From NCBI GenBank assembly GCA_025354565.1, contig JANXMQ010000082.1, forward strand, positions 1 through 59,385: 59,385 nucleotides of DNA, given 5' to 3'. Origin of the DNA: Akkermansiaceae bacterium. Its GTDB lineage: Bacteria > Verrucomicrobiota > Verrucomicrobiia > Verrucomicrobiales > Akkermansiaceae. The position numbers and the translations under genes were made by a program. Positions 22,715 through 32,181 of this stretch are shown here, piece by piece. Under the pieces are notes generated by a model that had not been told where the DNA came from, ran no database searches, and saw nothing but the letters and a program-made list of their open reading frames with translations. How positions within the stretch are numbered: the first letter of the stretch is position 1; every line of letters begins with the position of its first letter.

Positions 22715-23575
22715 ATGAAGCAAATCCTCCACCTCACGCTCACGTCCACGTTGCTGGCCATTTCAAGTGCTCGCTGCCAACAACCGCAGCCCGCAACGTC
22801 AAATCCGGTCGCGGTTGGAACGGTGGCGTGGGGCCGGGATTACGATGCCGCGCTGGCTTCGGCGAAAACGACGGGCAAGCCGGTTTTCCTGTTGTTCCAA
22901 GAGGTCCCCGGCTGTGCGGGCTGTCAACAATTCGGGCGCGACGTGTTGAGTGACCCGGCCGTGGTGAAGACGATTCGGGACAATTTCATCCCGCTGCTGA
23001 TTCCTAACAACGCGGTGGGCCGTGACGCTGAAGTGCTCGCCAAGTTCAACGAACCGGCTTGGAACTATCAGGTCGTGCGTTTTCTTGATGCGGAGGGCCA
23101 CGATCTCATTCCGCGCAAGGATCACGTGTGGGAAGCTCCGGAATTGCAGCAACGCATGGCGATGGCCCTGAAGAAATCCGGTCCGCCGAAAGCGACGGCG
23201 GGTCGTGTAGAGCGCGTCGCCATTGCTCAATACTGTTTCTGGGAGGGCGAGAAAACCCTCGGTGGTATAGACGGCGTACTGCGCACGGAAGCGGGATACA
23301 TCCAAGGCCGTGAAGTGACTCTCGTGGACTACGATCCGGCGAAACTCCCGCTCGCGGAACTCACCCGCAAGGCTCAAGCCGCCGGTGTGGCGACGCAGGT
23401 TTTCGCGACACTGGATGGCTATGAGAAAGCCCCCGACTCGGACCAAAAACGCCAAATCCAAAGCACGCCCTTCGCGCGGATGAAGCTAAGTCCAGAGCAG
23501 GCGACCAAAGTGAACGCCTTCGCCCGCACGGACCCGAAACGTGCGGCGGCTTTTCTAGCTGAAAAGCAGCAGTAG
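22715..23575 (+). CDS. Secreted thioredoxin-fold protein fused to an MsrA-like segment
   Basis: This 286-residue protein has a signal peptide at about residues 1-20. A thioredoxin-like domain follows, with WGRDYDAALASAKTTGKPV and the redox pair in VPGCAGCQQF (about residues 68-71). Residues about 165-230 read AIAQYCFWEGEKTLGGIDGV, then GYIQG, EVTLVDYDP, which is the core pattern of peptide methionine sulfoxide reductase A (G-C-F-W-G, GVxxTxxGYxGG, V-x-Y-D-P). The catalytic Cys is kept but the flanking glycines differ (YCFWE). I infer a periplasmic redox-repair protein. The ATG at 22715 is chosen because it opens the leader; the longer frame to 22607 overlaps the parE start region. Confidence 0.65.
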   Translation: MKQILHLTLTSTLLAISSARCQQPQPATSNPVAVGTVAWGRDYDAALASAKTTGKPVFLLFQEVPGCAGCQQFGRDVLSDPAVVKTIRDNFIPLLIPNNAVGRDAEVLAKFNEPAWNYQVVRFLDAEGHDLIPRKDHVWEAPELQQRMAMALKKSGPPKATAGRVERVAIAQYCFWEGEKTLGGIDGVLRTEAGYIQGREVTLVDYDPAKLPLAELTRKAQAAGVATQVFATLDGYEKAPDSDQKRQIQSTPFARMKLSPEQATKVNAFARTDPKRAAAFLAEKQQ

Positions 23576-23597
23576 CAACATTCGGAGTGATACGCCA

Positions 23598-24407
23598 TCA
23601 CCGTTTCAAAAGCTTCTTAAACGGCCAAACCAAAGCACCAATGACCCAGCCGGAGATCTTCGCATAAAGGACCATCGGCACATTCGCCACATGGAACAGC
23701 GGTTTGCACACCTTTCGCAGGGCGGCGTTCCGCGAATACCAGATCGACAGGGCCATGATGATCACGATGCCGTTAAATTTATACACCGGCCCGATGTCGA
23801 GCTTCGTATGGAAAGCATATTCCGCCGTCATTTCTACTAGCAGGATAAATCCCACATAGCCGATTAACAAAAACGCCGTGTGCTGTAAAATCGGAAATTT
23901 CTCCACCATCTTCAAACTCACCGTAGCAAACATCCAAAGGGCGAGTAATCCTAGGCAAACTCCCGTTACCACCACCCAGATTTTCGGACTCATCGCCACC
24001 GCCGCTACCACATTGTCCACGCTCAAGCTCAAATCCATCAACTGGATCGCGATCACGGTGGACCAGAAAGTCCGCGCCTTGTGCGGTATCTTCTCAGGAT
24101 CATCGTCATTTGCTGCGGAAAAGTCGCTGAAATGCTCCGCCATCAGATGAATCAGATAAAAGGCACCGAGAAACTTGATCCATTCGTTCGCCCTGATGAA
24201 ACCCACGAAAAACAATGCGACTCCACGAAATACATAAGCTCCAGCCAGGCCGGTCCGCAAGGCGATCTTCTTTTGATTTTCGGGCAACTGGGCGGCCAGC
24301 GTCGCGATTGCCAGCATGTTATCTACCGAGAGTAAGCCCTCGATGATGATGAGCGAAATGATGACGGGGGCCGCCTCGCGGAGAAGGGGGGGAATTTCAG
24401 CAAGCAT
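23598..24407 (-). CDS. TerC-family integral membrane protein
   Basis: This 269-residue protein has seven or so hydrophobic helices. The two family motifs are present: IEGLLSVDNMLAIA (about 22-35) and MDLSLSVDNVVAAVA (about 124-138), each with the acidic residue and S-x-D-N that bind the transported ion. TerC proteins export manganese or act as metal exporters at the membrane. This one is close in length to YkoY/Alx-type members. I looked upstream for a yybP-ykoY manganese riboswitch, which often controls the family, and saw none. The gene stands alone, convergent with the thioredoxin/MsrA-like gene. Confidence 0.88.
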   Translation of the reverse strand: MLAEIPPLLREAAPVIISLIIIEGLLSVDNMLAIATLAAQLPENQKKIALRTGLAGAYVFRGVALFFVGFIRANEWIKFLGAFYLIHLMAEHFSDFSAANDDDPEKIPHKARTFWSTVIAIQLMDLSLSVDNVVAAVAMSPKIWVVVTGVCLGLLALWMFATVSLKMVEKFPILQHTAFLLIGYVGFILLVEMTAEYAFHTKLDIGPVYKFNGIVIIMALSIWYSRNAALRKVCKPLFHVANVPMVLYAKISGWVIGALVWPFKKLLKR

Positions 24408-24541
24408 GTTTTAACGTCCGGGAAGATGCTGCCGAGAGTCCGCCTTGGCAAGTAAAGTTCAATTCGCTAAGCCTCTCATGCGCTGCGCAGAATGTCGCCC
24501 GCCGTTATCTTTTTGCCAAGTGCCGCATTAAGCTTCACGAA

Positions 24542-25324
24542 TCACCTGGCCAGCGCCGTCGCATCGGCCATCGCTTGTTTGCGTAGCTTTTGGCGGGAAG
24601 CCTTCATTTTTTTCCACAGTCCGGGGACGAAACGGCTGGTAAAGCCATGCTCCTCCAACCAAGTGGAAAGCGTGGCAAGGTCATTTTCATCGCCTAACAA
24701 CTCGGCCAATCCCGCCATTTCCGGCTGCGGGGCGGCGGCTTCCTCCGGCAGAAATCCGAGGGCGCCGAGGTAGGCTTTGAGGGATTTGCGAGTGTCGTGG
24801 AAATCCTCCTCACTGGGATCGTTGAGTTTTCGGCAGCGCTTGACGACCTGCTTGCCGAGTTTCTGGATTCCTGCTGTCAGATGCGCGGCCAAATTTTCCG
24901 GCGGCACGGCGAGCAGGTTTTCGCGGGCGGCAACGACTCGTTCGTGGCACCAGGCGATGGTTTCCGGTGGCGGGCGGCGGGCGGCCGAGTGGGTTTGTTG
25001 GTCGAGCAGGCCGCAAATGGCGGACACTGCGGCGGCATCCTCATCCCAGCCGATTTTCTGCCAAGTGCCGAGGCGTGAAACCGCGTCACGTGGGCCGGAG
25101 AGCAAGCGCCCGATCGCCTGGATTTCCTGGGCGGAACTTTTGCGCAGGCCGAAGAGTGAGAACCCTCCGCGCAGGGATTTTCCGAGTTTGCGGATGGCGT
25201 GGACTTCCTCCGCGACCCGGCCTTTTGAATCCAGCAGCCCGGCCAGCAATCGTTCCATCGTGTCGCAACCTTGGGTCAGTTGGGCTTTGGCGAAATTGGC
25301 ATCCGCTTCATTGATCGGGTTCAT
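24542..25324 (-). CDS. CHAD domain protein
   Basis: This 260-residue protein is a complete CHAD domain: two four-helix bundles rich in His, Lys and Arg that bind polyphosphate. The marks are EEVHAIRKLGKSLRGGFSLF (about 37-56), HDTRKSLKAYLGALGFL (about 175-191) and LGDENDLATLSTWLEE (about 210-225), with the invariant H-x-x-R-K in the first two. CHAD proteins often lie near ppk or CYTH genes. Here the polyphosphate genes are about 18 kb away, so a direct operon is excluded but a shared role in polyphosphate granules is plausible. There is no CYTH domain in the same chain. Confidence 0.85.
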   Translation of the reverse strand: MNPINEADANFAKAQLTQGCDTMERLLAGLLDSKGRVAEEVHAIRKLGKSLRGGFSLFGLRKSSAQEIQAIGRLLSGPRDAVSRLGTWQKIGWDEDAAAVSAICGLLDQQTHSAARRPPPETIAWCHERVVAARENLLAVPPENLAAHLTAGIQKLGKQVVKRCRKLNDPSEEDFHDTRKSLKAYLGALGFLPEEAAAPQPEMAGLAELLGDENDLATLSTWLEEHGFTSRFVPGLWKKMKASRQKLRKQAMADATALAR

Positions 25325-25406
25325 CCGGGCGATCCAAGCCGGAACCCCATGGCTTGTCAGTGACGTTTTTGTGACAATTTCAAGCGTGCGATCAAACCAA
25401 GCGGCC

Positions 25407-26642
25407 TCACTCCGCCGCTTTCACTCGTCGGAAAATCCACAGACTCATCATGCTCACGCCAATGGCCAGCAAGCCGAGTCGTTCGAAATTCAACAGTCTG
25501 CCATCCGCGCCCAGAGCCACGACATGGCCCCCGATTGCTGCCGTCAGACCGGAGGCGAGATCCCGCGAGCATGCCACCAGACTCATGTAAGCTCCACGTC
25601 GGTTAGACGGCACAGCCATGGAAATTACTGCCTGCCCCGGCACGAAACGTCCGCTGGCAAAAGCGAAGAAAAACGCAGCTAACAGCAAGGTCTGCCAGAC
25701 GGGGAGGGGACCGCTGGTGGTGAGCAGGCGGATCACCGCGCAGGCTCCTGCCACGAGGATGAAATAGACCCGGAAGCGACCATGACGGTCGGCCAATTTC
25801 CCGACCAATGGACCCGTGAAAATTGTCACCACGCCGCCGGTTAGATAAATGAGGAACAGGCTTTTTTCCGGCAGGCCGACGTTGTGGACCAGGTACGGCG
25901 AGAGGAAGGGGATGATGGTGAAATGGCCGAATACCATCGCCATCATCAGCGCCAAGCCGATCCATGCGTTGCCGTTTTTCAACAACTCCAGAAAATCACT
26001 AACGGATTTCACCTTGCCTTCAGTCAAATGGCCGCGCACCGGCGGCAGGATGCGGTAAAGCCCCGCCCAGACCCCTGCGGCGATGGTGGCCACGACTAAA
26101 AACGGAGCCTCCCATTTCCACCATTGCGCGATTTTCAACCCGAACGGCACACCCAACGCCGCCGCCGCCGAGAAGGCCGTCATGATGATGCCCATCCCGC
26201 GTGCCCGGCGTTCCGCAGGCACGACATCGGCGACGATGGCCATGATCGTGGCCCCGCTCACGCCGCCGAATGCCCCGCAGATCGCACGGGCCCAGAACAG
26301 GCTGGCCCCGCTGTTAGATAGTCCGCAGGCCAAAGTGGCCATGGCAAATCCTGCATAACACAACAGCAGCAGTTTCCGCCGGTCGAAGCGATCCATGAAA
26401 GGTGCCGCTGCCAGTCCCACCAGGCCGGCGGTGATGGCGAATGAGGAGATCAGCCCGCCGAATTCCCGTGTGCCGATACCAAGCTCGCGCATCAATTGCG
26501 GCCCGAGCGGCATCATAATCATGAAATCCATAATCTGCGTGAACTGCACCGCCGCGAGTAGCAGTAAGAGGTTACGCTCCGAGAGCACCGGCCGCCCCAT
26601 GGCCACCGAGCTGTCATTTTCCCCGCCCGTCATCTCAGCCAT
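25407..26642 (-). CDS. Major facilitator superfamily transporter
   Basis: This 411-residue inner-membrane transporter has 12 predicted helices. The MFS loop 2-3 motif is present as DRFDRRKLLL (G-x-x-x-D-R-x-x-R-R/K), and the half-way repeat as GKLADRHGRFRV after helix 8. The subgroup resembles arabinose/sugar efflux and drug:H+ antiporters (AraJ-like), but the substrate cannot be read. Its start overlaps the end of the upstream methyltransferase gene by 13 bases, so the two are translationally coupled. An internal ATG at 26600 (MGRPVL) is an alternative start that would remove the overlap. Confidence 0.88.
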   Translation of the reverse strand: MAEMTGGENDSSVAMGRPVLSERNLLLLLAAVQFTQIMDFMIMMPLGPQLMRELGIGTREFGGLISSFAITAGLVGLAAAPFMDRFDRRKLLLLCYAGFAMATLACGLSNSGASLFWARAICGAFGGVSGATIMAIVADVVPAERRARGMGIIMTAFSAAAALGVPFGLKIAQWWKWEAPFLVVATIAAGVWAGLYRILPPVRGHLTEGKVKSVSDFLELLKNGNAWIGLALMMAMVFGHFTIIPFLSPYLVHNVGLPEKSLFLIYLTGGVVTIFTGPLVGKLADRHGRFRVYFILVAGACAVIRLLTTSGPLPVWQTLLLAAFFFAFASGRFVPGQAVISMAVPSNRRGAYMSLVACSRDLASGLTAAIGGHVVALGADGRLLNFERLGLLAIGVSMMSLWIFRRVKAAE

Positions 26643-27520
26643 ACGGATTTAAGATAGGATTCGTCCGTGAAATCCGCAGGCATATCCGCGTGCCGCGCGC
26701 TCATTGGGCGGCGGATGGCATTGCGAAGCTGGCATTGGAAATCATTGAGCGGGAGGTGGCGGCAATTGGTCGAGCAAAGCAGCCAGCCATCGGGTGTTAG
26801 CAGGTCGGCGGCGAGCGCGGCGAGTTCGCCGAAATTTTCCTCCACCCGGAAGACCTTGCCTTTTTCATCGCGCGAGAAGGTCGGTGGATCGAGGACGATG
26901 CCGTCGAAGGTGCGGCCCTGTTTCGCAAAGCGGCGGACCCAGTGGAAGGTGTCACCCTTGCAGAAATGGTGGGCGGCGGGAGTTATGTCATTGTGTGTTA
27001 GATTGCGCTTTGCCCAGTCGAGATAGGGTTGTGATAGATCGAGCGTCGTCGTTTCCGCGCCCGCCATGGCGGCGGCGACGGAGAAGGCGCCGGAGTAGGC
27101 GAAGGTGTTGAGCAGGCGTTTCCCCGGAGCCATGAGTTTCCGGACCGCCGCGCGGTTGTCGCGTTGGTCGAGGAAGATGCCTTGTGAGTAGCCGGACTGG
27201 AATGAAATCTCAAACGCGATGCCGTTTTCCCGGATGAGAAACGGCGCGGTCACTTCCGGTCCTGATAGATGGCTGGGCGACTCTTTCTGGTGCCGGTTCA
27301 GGCGCTTCCAATAACAGGAAACGCCTTGGTCGCGGAGCCATTCGCGGATTTGCGGTTCGATACGATCCGCCGTGGTCGAGACCAGCCAGCGACCGCCGTA
27401 GGTCTCCAGAATCAAGCCGGGCAAGCCATCGCCCGCGCCATCGACGAGGCGGACGGCGTCGGTTTCTGGGGTGAGTAAAGGGGTGCGCCGGGCGAGGGCG
27501 TTTTGAAGCAAATGATGCAT
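26630..27520 (-). CDS. RlmI-like class I SAM-dependent methyltransferase
   Basis: This 296-residue enzyme belongs to the YccW/RlmI group of rRNA cytosine-C5 methyltransferases. The central region has FLDQRDNRAAV, the SAM motif LLNTFAYSGAFSVAAAMAGA, DLSQPYLDWAKRN and the catalytic motif VLDPPTFSRDEKG. The N-terminal PUA domain of E. coli RlmI is missing, as in many short forms, so the exact target is uncertain. The C-terminal CSTNCRHLP contains the usual Cys. The ATG at 27520 is directly before the first homologous residues; the frame up to 27685 is not used. It is followed by the overlapping MFS gene. Confidence 0.85.
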   Translation of the reverse strand: MHHLLQNALARRTPLLTPETDAVRLVDGAGDGLPGLILETYGGRWLVSTTADRIEPQIREWLRDQGVSCYWKRLNRHQKESPSHLSGPEVTAPFLIRENGIAFEISFQSGYSQGIFLDQRDNRAAVRKLMAPGKRLLNTFAYSGAFSVAAAMAGAETTTLDLSQPYLDWAKRNLTHNDITPAAHHFCKGDTFHWVRRFAKQGRTFDGIVLDPPTFSRDEKGKVFRVEENFGELAALAADLLTPDGWLLCSTNCRHLPLNDFQCQLRNAIRRPMSARHADMPADFTDESYLKSVWLR

Positions 27521-27533
27521 GACAGCGGGCGGC

Positions 27534-28373
27534 TCACGGCAAGGTGAATCTGCCCCAAACGGTCTCGGTGTAACCGGAGATAGTTGACACGCTTTGGTAA
27601 TATCCAGATTTTGGGTATAGGAAATACAGATTGATGGTGGCCTGATCGTTAGAGTTGCCGTAGTCGATGAAGGTTTTCCCGCCACTGACTGTCTTGTTAT
27701 TCACCACGCTGCTTTTGACGTTGTAGGTATAAACGCCGGCTCTTGTGCCGGCCGAATTGGTGACATTTACATGGGGCTTCACGAGGATGGCGACGGAAAA
27801 TTTATCCTGTGAGCCGGTGGGGAAAAGGTTCAGTTGATCCGTCGCTTTTTCGGTTAGGTTGATGATTTGCCCCTCACCGAGGGTGGCGGGTGGGGCGATC
27901 ACCGTGCCGGTCGGGAACACCCATTTCAACTGATCGGAAAAATTTCCAGCAATGAGATTTTTCGTGCCGACGCCGGGGATGAGGAGGACGTTTCTCCAGC
28001 CAGCAGCGGTGTATTCCACGATGGCGATGGTGAAATAGTAATTGCCCGAAATGCCTGGGATATAGGAATGCGTCCGCACGGAGAAATCATGGAACTCGCT
28101 GCCACCGTTGATCTGGCCAAGGGTGTATTCGCCGACATCGTAGGCGGTGCTGGTGGTGGGCGCGGTGGGCGGATAGGGATAGGGCGAGGCCCAGAGCACC
28201 ATTTTGATCGTCCCGGAGGTGCCTGGGGAGTGGTTCACGAGTCCGCCAGCGAGCGTGAAGGTGAGCCGCGGTTCGGTGATTTTCCACGATAAACTGCCCG
28301 TTAGCTCAAAGACTGAGGCATCCGCCTTGGCCAGTCCGAGCATCATAGCGAGCAGGCAAAAAAGAGTTTTCAT
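27534..28373 (-). CDS. Secreted beta-rich protein of unknown function
   Basis: This 279-residue protein has a signal peptide at about residues 1-19 (MKTLFCLLAMMLGLAKADAS). The rest is rich in Thr, Ser, Gly, Tyr and Asn and looks all-beta, for example LTFTLAGGLVNHSPG, YYFTIAIVEYTAAGW and VYTYNVKSSVVN. It has no cysteine in the mature region, no anchor and no PEP-CTERM tail. I do not recognise a family. It lies 13 bases upstream of the methyltransferase start on the same strand, so it could share a transcript with it. Confidence 0.6.
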   Translation of the reverse strand: MKTLFCLLAMMLGLAKADASVFELTGSLSWKITEPRLTFTLAGGLVNHSPGTSGTIKMVLWASPYPYPPTAPTTSTAYDVGEYTLGQINGGSEFHDFSVRTHSYIPGISGNYYFTIAIVEYTAAGWRNVLLIPGVGTKNLIAGNFSDQLKWVFPTGTVIAPPATLGEGQIINLTEKATDQLNLFPTGSQDKFSVAILVKPHVNVTNSAGTRAGVYTYNVKSSVVNNKTVSGGKTFIDYGNSNDQATINLYFLYPKSGYYQSVSTISGYTETVWGRFTLP

Positions 28374-28559
28374 GGGGCTATCTCGATTCCGCAGGGCTGA
28401 AAGTCAAGCGGAGAAGGAATTTTTTCAGGTGGCGTGGGATAGCGGCTCGGGTAGGCGGGGCACTCTGGGTTTGCCTTCGAGTCAGTTTCACAGCACGCCG
28501 GTGAATCGTGATCTATTGTGGTCTCATTGCCAGAGGAGTTGCTTAAAGAATCTGCGGTC

Positions 28560-28595
28560 AGTGCAAAAAAAGTTGCTTTTCGGGTAGTTTGCACT
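28560..28595. promoter_or_regulatory. Dyad upstream of the cysJIH operon
   Basis: Perfect 8-base arms AGTGCAAA and TTTGCACT with a 20-base spacer lie 47 bases before the cysJ start, in an AT-richer stretch. This could be an operator or a leader hairpin for sulfur control. I know no matching consensus. Confidence 0.35.
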
Positions 28596-28642
28596 CACTT
28601 TTTGGCCGAAACCTCATAAAACAAGGTAATTAACTAAGGATT

Positions 28643-30406
28643 ATGCTTCCCGAGCACGCCCCATTCACTTCCGACCAGCGCCAGGCGTTGGATTCGCTCC
28701 TCGCCGGTCTCGATCCCGTCCAACGCGGCTGGTTGAGCGGCTTCCTCGCCGCATCGGGATCTCACGCGCCTGCCACGCCCGCGCCGGTCGCCGCTGGCAA
28801 ACTCACGGTCCTCTACGGCACGGAGTCGGGAAATTCCGAGGTCCTTGCAGATCGCACGGTGAAGGCCGCCAAGAAGCGCGGCTTTCAGGCGGCGATGAAA
28901 AACATGTCCGAGATTTCTCCCCTGGATCTGGCGAAGGTGACGAATCTGTTAGTCATCGTTTCGACCTGGGGCGACGGCGAGCCGCCGGAATCCGCCGTCA
29001 CTTTTTACAAGGATTTCATGGCTGCGGATATCGCGCTGTCTAACGTCCGTTATTCCGTCTGCGCCTTGGGTGACACGTCTTACGAGAAATTCTGCCAGAT
29101 CGGCAAGGACATGGACGCCCACTTGGAAGGCCTCGGCGCGACCCGGATTTCCGCCCGCGAAGATTGCGATGTTGATTACGAAGACGCCTACGCCTCGTGG
29201 TTAGAAAATTCTCTTTCCGCGCTCGCCCCCACCTCGGCGGCTCCGGTGGTTGTCGCGGCTCCGGCGGTGATTTCAACCGTCGAGTATGGGAAGAAAAATC
29301 CATTTCCTGCGGAGGTGATCGACTCGGTGGTTCTCAATGGCGAGGGCACGTCCAAGGAGACTCTGCACTTGGAATTTTCTCTAGCAGCATCTGGGCTTAC
29401 CTACGAGCCCGGTGACGCGCTGGCGGTGCTGCCTGTCAACGCGCCGGACATGGTGAAGGCGATGCTCCAAGCCGCCAAGCTGACCGGAAATGAAGAGGTC
29501 GAGGTGAAAAACGTCGGCCGCAAGCTGCTCGCGGACGCCCTGCGCGAGGACTACGATATCACCGCCATTTCGCGTGTCGTCCTGACAAAACTCGCCGAAG
29601 CAGCCGACTCGGCCCTGCTGCGTGAGCTGCTGGCCGATGACGCGAAGGAACGCTTGAAGGAATTCAACACCGGCCGCGAGATCATCGACGCGGTGTTGAA
29701 ATTCGCTCCTAACGGTCTATCCGCCGATGCGCTCACGGGGATTTTCCGCAAGCTGCCACCACGCCTTTATTCGATCGCTTCCAGCCCACTCGCCCACCCC
29801 GACGAGGTCCATCTAACGGTCGCCGCCGTCCGCTATGAAAGCCATGGCCGGGCGCGGAAAGGCGTCTGCTCGACCTATCTGGCGGACCTCGTGAAAGCGG
29901 GCGATCCGGTTCAGATTTTCGTCCAGCCGAACAAGAATTTCCGGTTGCCTGCGGATGGCTCCACACCGATCATCATGGTCGGCCCCGGCACCGGCGTCGC
30001 GCCGTTCCGCGCATTCGTCGAGCACCGCGCGGCGCTTGGCAGCAGTGGGAAAAACTGGCTGTTCTTCGGCGACCAGCATTATACCTACGACTTCCTCTAT
30101 CAGCTCGAATGGCAGGACTTTCTCAAGGACGGCGTTCTCTCCCGTCTCGCCGTGGCGTTTTCCCGCGACCAACCGGAAAAAGTCTATGTCCAAGACCGCA
30201 TGATCCAACAGGCGGCGGAGTTATATCAATGGCTTGAGGAAGGCGCTCATTTCTATGTCTGTGGCGATGCCAACCGCATGGCCCACGATGTTCACGAGGC
30301 GCTGATTTCCGTCGTCGAAAACCAAGCGGGCATCTCCCGCACCGCCGCCGAGGTTTATGTCGAAGATCTCAAGAAAAGCAAACGCTATCAACGCGACGTT
30401 TACTAA
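28643..30406 (+). CDS. cysJ: Assimilatory sulfite reductase (NADPH) flavoprotein subunit
   Basis: CysJ passes electrons from NADPH through FAD and FMN to the CysI hemoprotein, reducing sulfite to sulfide in the cytoplasm. This copy has 587 residues. The flavodoxin domain starts LTVLYGTESGNSE (about 53-65) with STWGDGEPP. The FAD domain has RLYSIASSP. The NADPH domain has VGPGTGVAPFRAF, FFGDQHYTYDFLY and YVCGDANRMAHDVH. The end YQRDVY is typical of CysJ. Near-perfect spacing to cysI (27 bases) and then cysH indicates one operon. A purine-rich AAGG lies ahead of the ATG. Confidence 0.94.
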   Translation: MLPEHAPFTSDQRQALDSLLAGLDPVQRGWLSGFLAASGSHAPATPAPVAAGKLTVLYGTESGNSEVLADRTVKAAKKRGFQAAMKNMSEISPLDLAKVTNLLVIVSTWGDGEPPESAVTFYKDFMAADIALSNVRYSVCALGDTSYEKFCQIGKDMDAHLEGLGATRISAREDCDVDYEDAYASWLENSLSALAPTSAAPVVVAAPAVISTVEYGKKNPFPAEVIDSVVLNGEGTSKETLHLEFSLAASGLTYEPGDALAVLPVNAPDMVKAMLQAAKLTGNEEVEVKNVGRKLLADALREDYDITAISRVVLTKLAEAADSALLRELLADDAKERLKEFNTGREIIDAVLKFAPNGLSADALTGIFRKLPPRLYSIASSPLAHPDEVHLTVAAVRYESHGRARKGVCSTYLADLVKAGDPVQIFVQPNKNFRLPADGSTPIIMVGPGTGVAPFRAFVEHRAALGSSGKNWLFFGDQHYTYDFLYQLEWQDFLKDGVLSRLAVAFSRDQPEKVYVQDRMIQQAAELYQWLEEGAHFYVCGDANRMAHDVHEALISVVENQAGISRTAAEVYVEDLKKSKRYQRDVY

Positions 30407-30433
30407 GTTTCAAACATATAAATTTCTACCATC

Positions 30434-32155
30434 ATGAGTGACAAGAAACTCTCCGCCAACGAATATATCAAGATCGACAGCAACTATCTCCGCGGCACCA
30501 TCGCCGAGGGGCTTGCGGATCTGTCCACCGGAGCGATGTGCGAGGATGACCAACAGCTTCTCAAGTTCCACGGCACTTATCAGCAGGACGACCGCGACAT
30601 CCGTGCGAACCGTCGCAAACACAAGCTGGAAAAGGCCTACTCATTCATGATCCGCATCCGCGTGCCGGGCGGGGTTGCAACCTCACAGCAGTGGTTAGAA
30701 ACCGACCGTCTCGCCACCCAGTTCGCGAACGGCACGATCAAGCTCACCACCCGCCAGGCCTTCCAGTTTCATGGAATTATCAAAACCAATCTCAAGCGCA
30801 CCATCGCCGAGATCAACCAAGCCGCCATGGATACCATCGCCGCTTGCGGTGATGTGAACCGGAATGTGATGTGCAATCCGAATCCGTATCTCTCGGAAAT
30901 CCATGCCCAAGCCCTGAAGGCGGCTGAAGATATTTCCACCCATCTAACGCCACAAACCCGCGCCTATCATGAGATCTGGCTGGATGGTGAAATCATCAAG
31001 TCGTGCGAGGAGGATGTTGAGCCGATTTATGGCAAAACCTATCTGCCACGGAAGTTCAAGATCACCGTCGCCGTGCCACCGTCGAATGATGTAGATATTT
31101 ATGCGAATTGCCTGTCCTTCATTGCCATCGTCGAAGCTGGAAAACTCGTCGGCTATAACGTCGCCGTCGGTGGCGGCATGGGGTCCACCCATGGCAATGA
31201 AGCGACCTATCCACGGATCGCGGATGTGATCGGATTTTGCACGCCGGAGCAGGTCGTGGATGTCGCGGAAAAAGTCGTGCTGGTGCAGCGGGATTTCGGC
31301 GACCGCACGGACCGCAAGCACTCGCGTTTCAAATACACCGTGGACGATCACGGCCCGGCGTGGATTCTCGCGAAAATTAATGAATATCTCGGCTACGAAC
31401 TCGGCCCGGTGCGCGATTTCAAATTCGAGGACAACGGCGACCGCTACGGCTGGGTGGAGGATGCGAATGGCAATTCCCACCTCACGCTATTCATCGCCGG
31501 TGGCCGCGTGCTCGACACCCCGAGCTATCCGATGAGAAGCGGACTCCGCGAGATTGCGAAAATCCACGATGGCGACTTCCGCCTGACTGCGAACCAAAAT
31601 CTAATCATCGCTAACATATCCCCGGCCAAGCGTCCGGAAATCGAAAAGTTGCTAGAACAATACGGCATCAAGGACAGTCACTTGAAGAGCGCCCTGCGGT
31701 TGAATTCATTGGCCTGCGTTGCCCTCCCCACCTGCGCCCTCGCTCTCACGGAAGCCGAGCGTTTTCTGCCGGATTTGCTAACAGAGTTAGAGGATTCGCT
31801 GGAGGAAAACGGCTTGCGGCACGATGCTATCACCATCCGCATGACCGGTTGCCCGAACGGTTGCGCCCGTCCGTTCATCTCCGAGATCGGCTTCGTCGGT
31901 CGCGGCCCCGACAGTTACAACGTCTATCTCGGCGGCGGTTTCGCTGGCCAGCGGCTGTCGAAACTCTATCGGGAAAATGTCATTTCGTCAGCGATCAAGC
32001 CCTTGCTCGCACCGATCTTCGCGCATTACGCGAAGGCGCGGAACGAGGGCGAACGCTTTGGCGATTTCTGCATCCGCACGGGCTACGTCGCGGCCACCAT
32101 CCAAGGCCCGGACTTCCATAAGAATATCAAAACCGAGGCACTCGCTCCGGCCTGA
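30434..32155 (+). CDS. cysI: Assimilatory sulfite reductase hemoprotein subunit
   Basis: This 573-residue siroheme and [4Fe-4S] protein makes the six-electron reduction of sulfite to sulfide. The four cluster cysteines are visible as the pair in LACVALPTC (about residues 426-432) and the pair in TGCPNGC (about 472-476), one bridging to siroheme. Siroheme-contact arginines lie in [10 protein letters not shown]. The two-fold nitrite/sulfite reductase ferredoxin-like repeats are both complete. It sits between cysJ and cysH. It resembles the NADPH-dependent CysI rather than the plant or cyanobacterial ferredoxin type, in line with the adjacent cysJ. Confidence 0.95.
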   Translation: MSDKKLSANEYIKIDSNYLRGTIAEGLADLSTGAMCEDDQQLLKFHGTYQQDDRDIRANRRKHKLEKAYSFMIRIRVPGGVATSQQWLETDRLATQFANGTIKLTTRQAFQFHGIIKTNLKRTIAEINQAAMDTIAACGDVNRNVMCNPNPYLSEIHAQALKAAEDISTHLTPQTRAYHEIWLDGEIIKSCEEDVEPIYGKTYLPRKFKITVAVPPSNDVDIYANCLSFIAIVEAGKLVGYNVAVGGGMGSTHGNEATYPRIADVIGFCTPEQVVDVAEKVVLVQRDFGDRTDRKHSRFKYTVDDHGPAWILAKINEYLGYELGPVRDFKFEDNGDRYGWVEDANGNSHLTLFIAGGRVLDTPSYPMRSGLREIAKIHDGDFRLTANQNLIIANISPAKRPEIEKLLEQYGIKDSHLKSALRLNSLACVALPTCALALTEAERFLPDLLTELEDSLEENGLRHDAITIRMTGCPNGCARPFISEIGFVGRGPDSYNVYLGGGFAGQRLSKLYRENVISSAIKPLLAPIFAHYAKARNEGERFGDFCIRTGYVAATIQGPDFHKNIKTEALAPA

Positions 32156-32181
32156 CTTCCAAATTTTTTTCCCGCTCCACC

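Noticed and set aside
24408-24541. Manganese riboswitch (yybP-ykoY) before the TerC gene
   Set aside because: The upstream sequence does not show the conserved purine-rich internal loops of that riboswitch.
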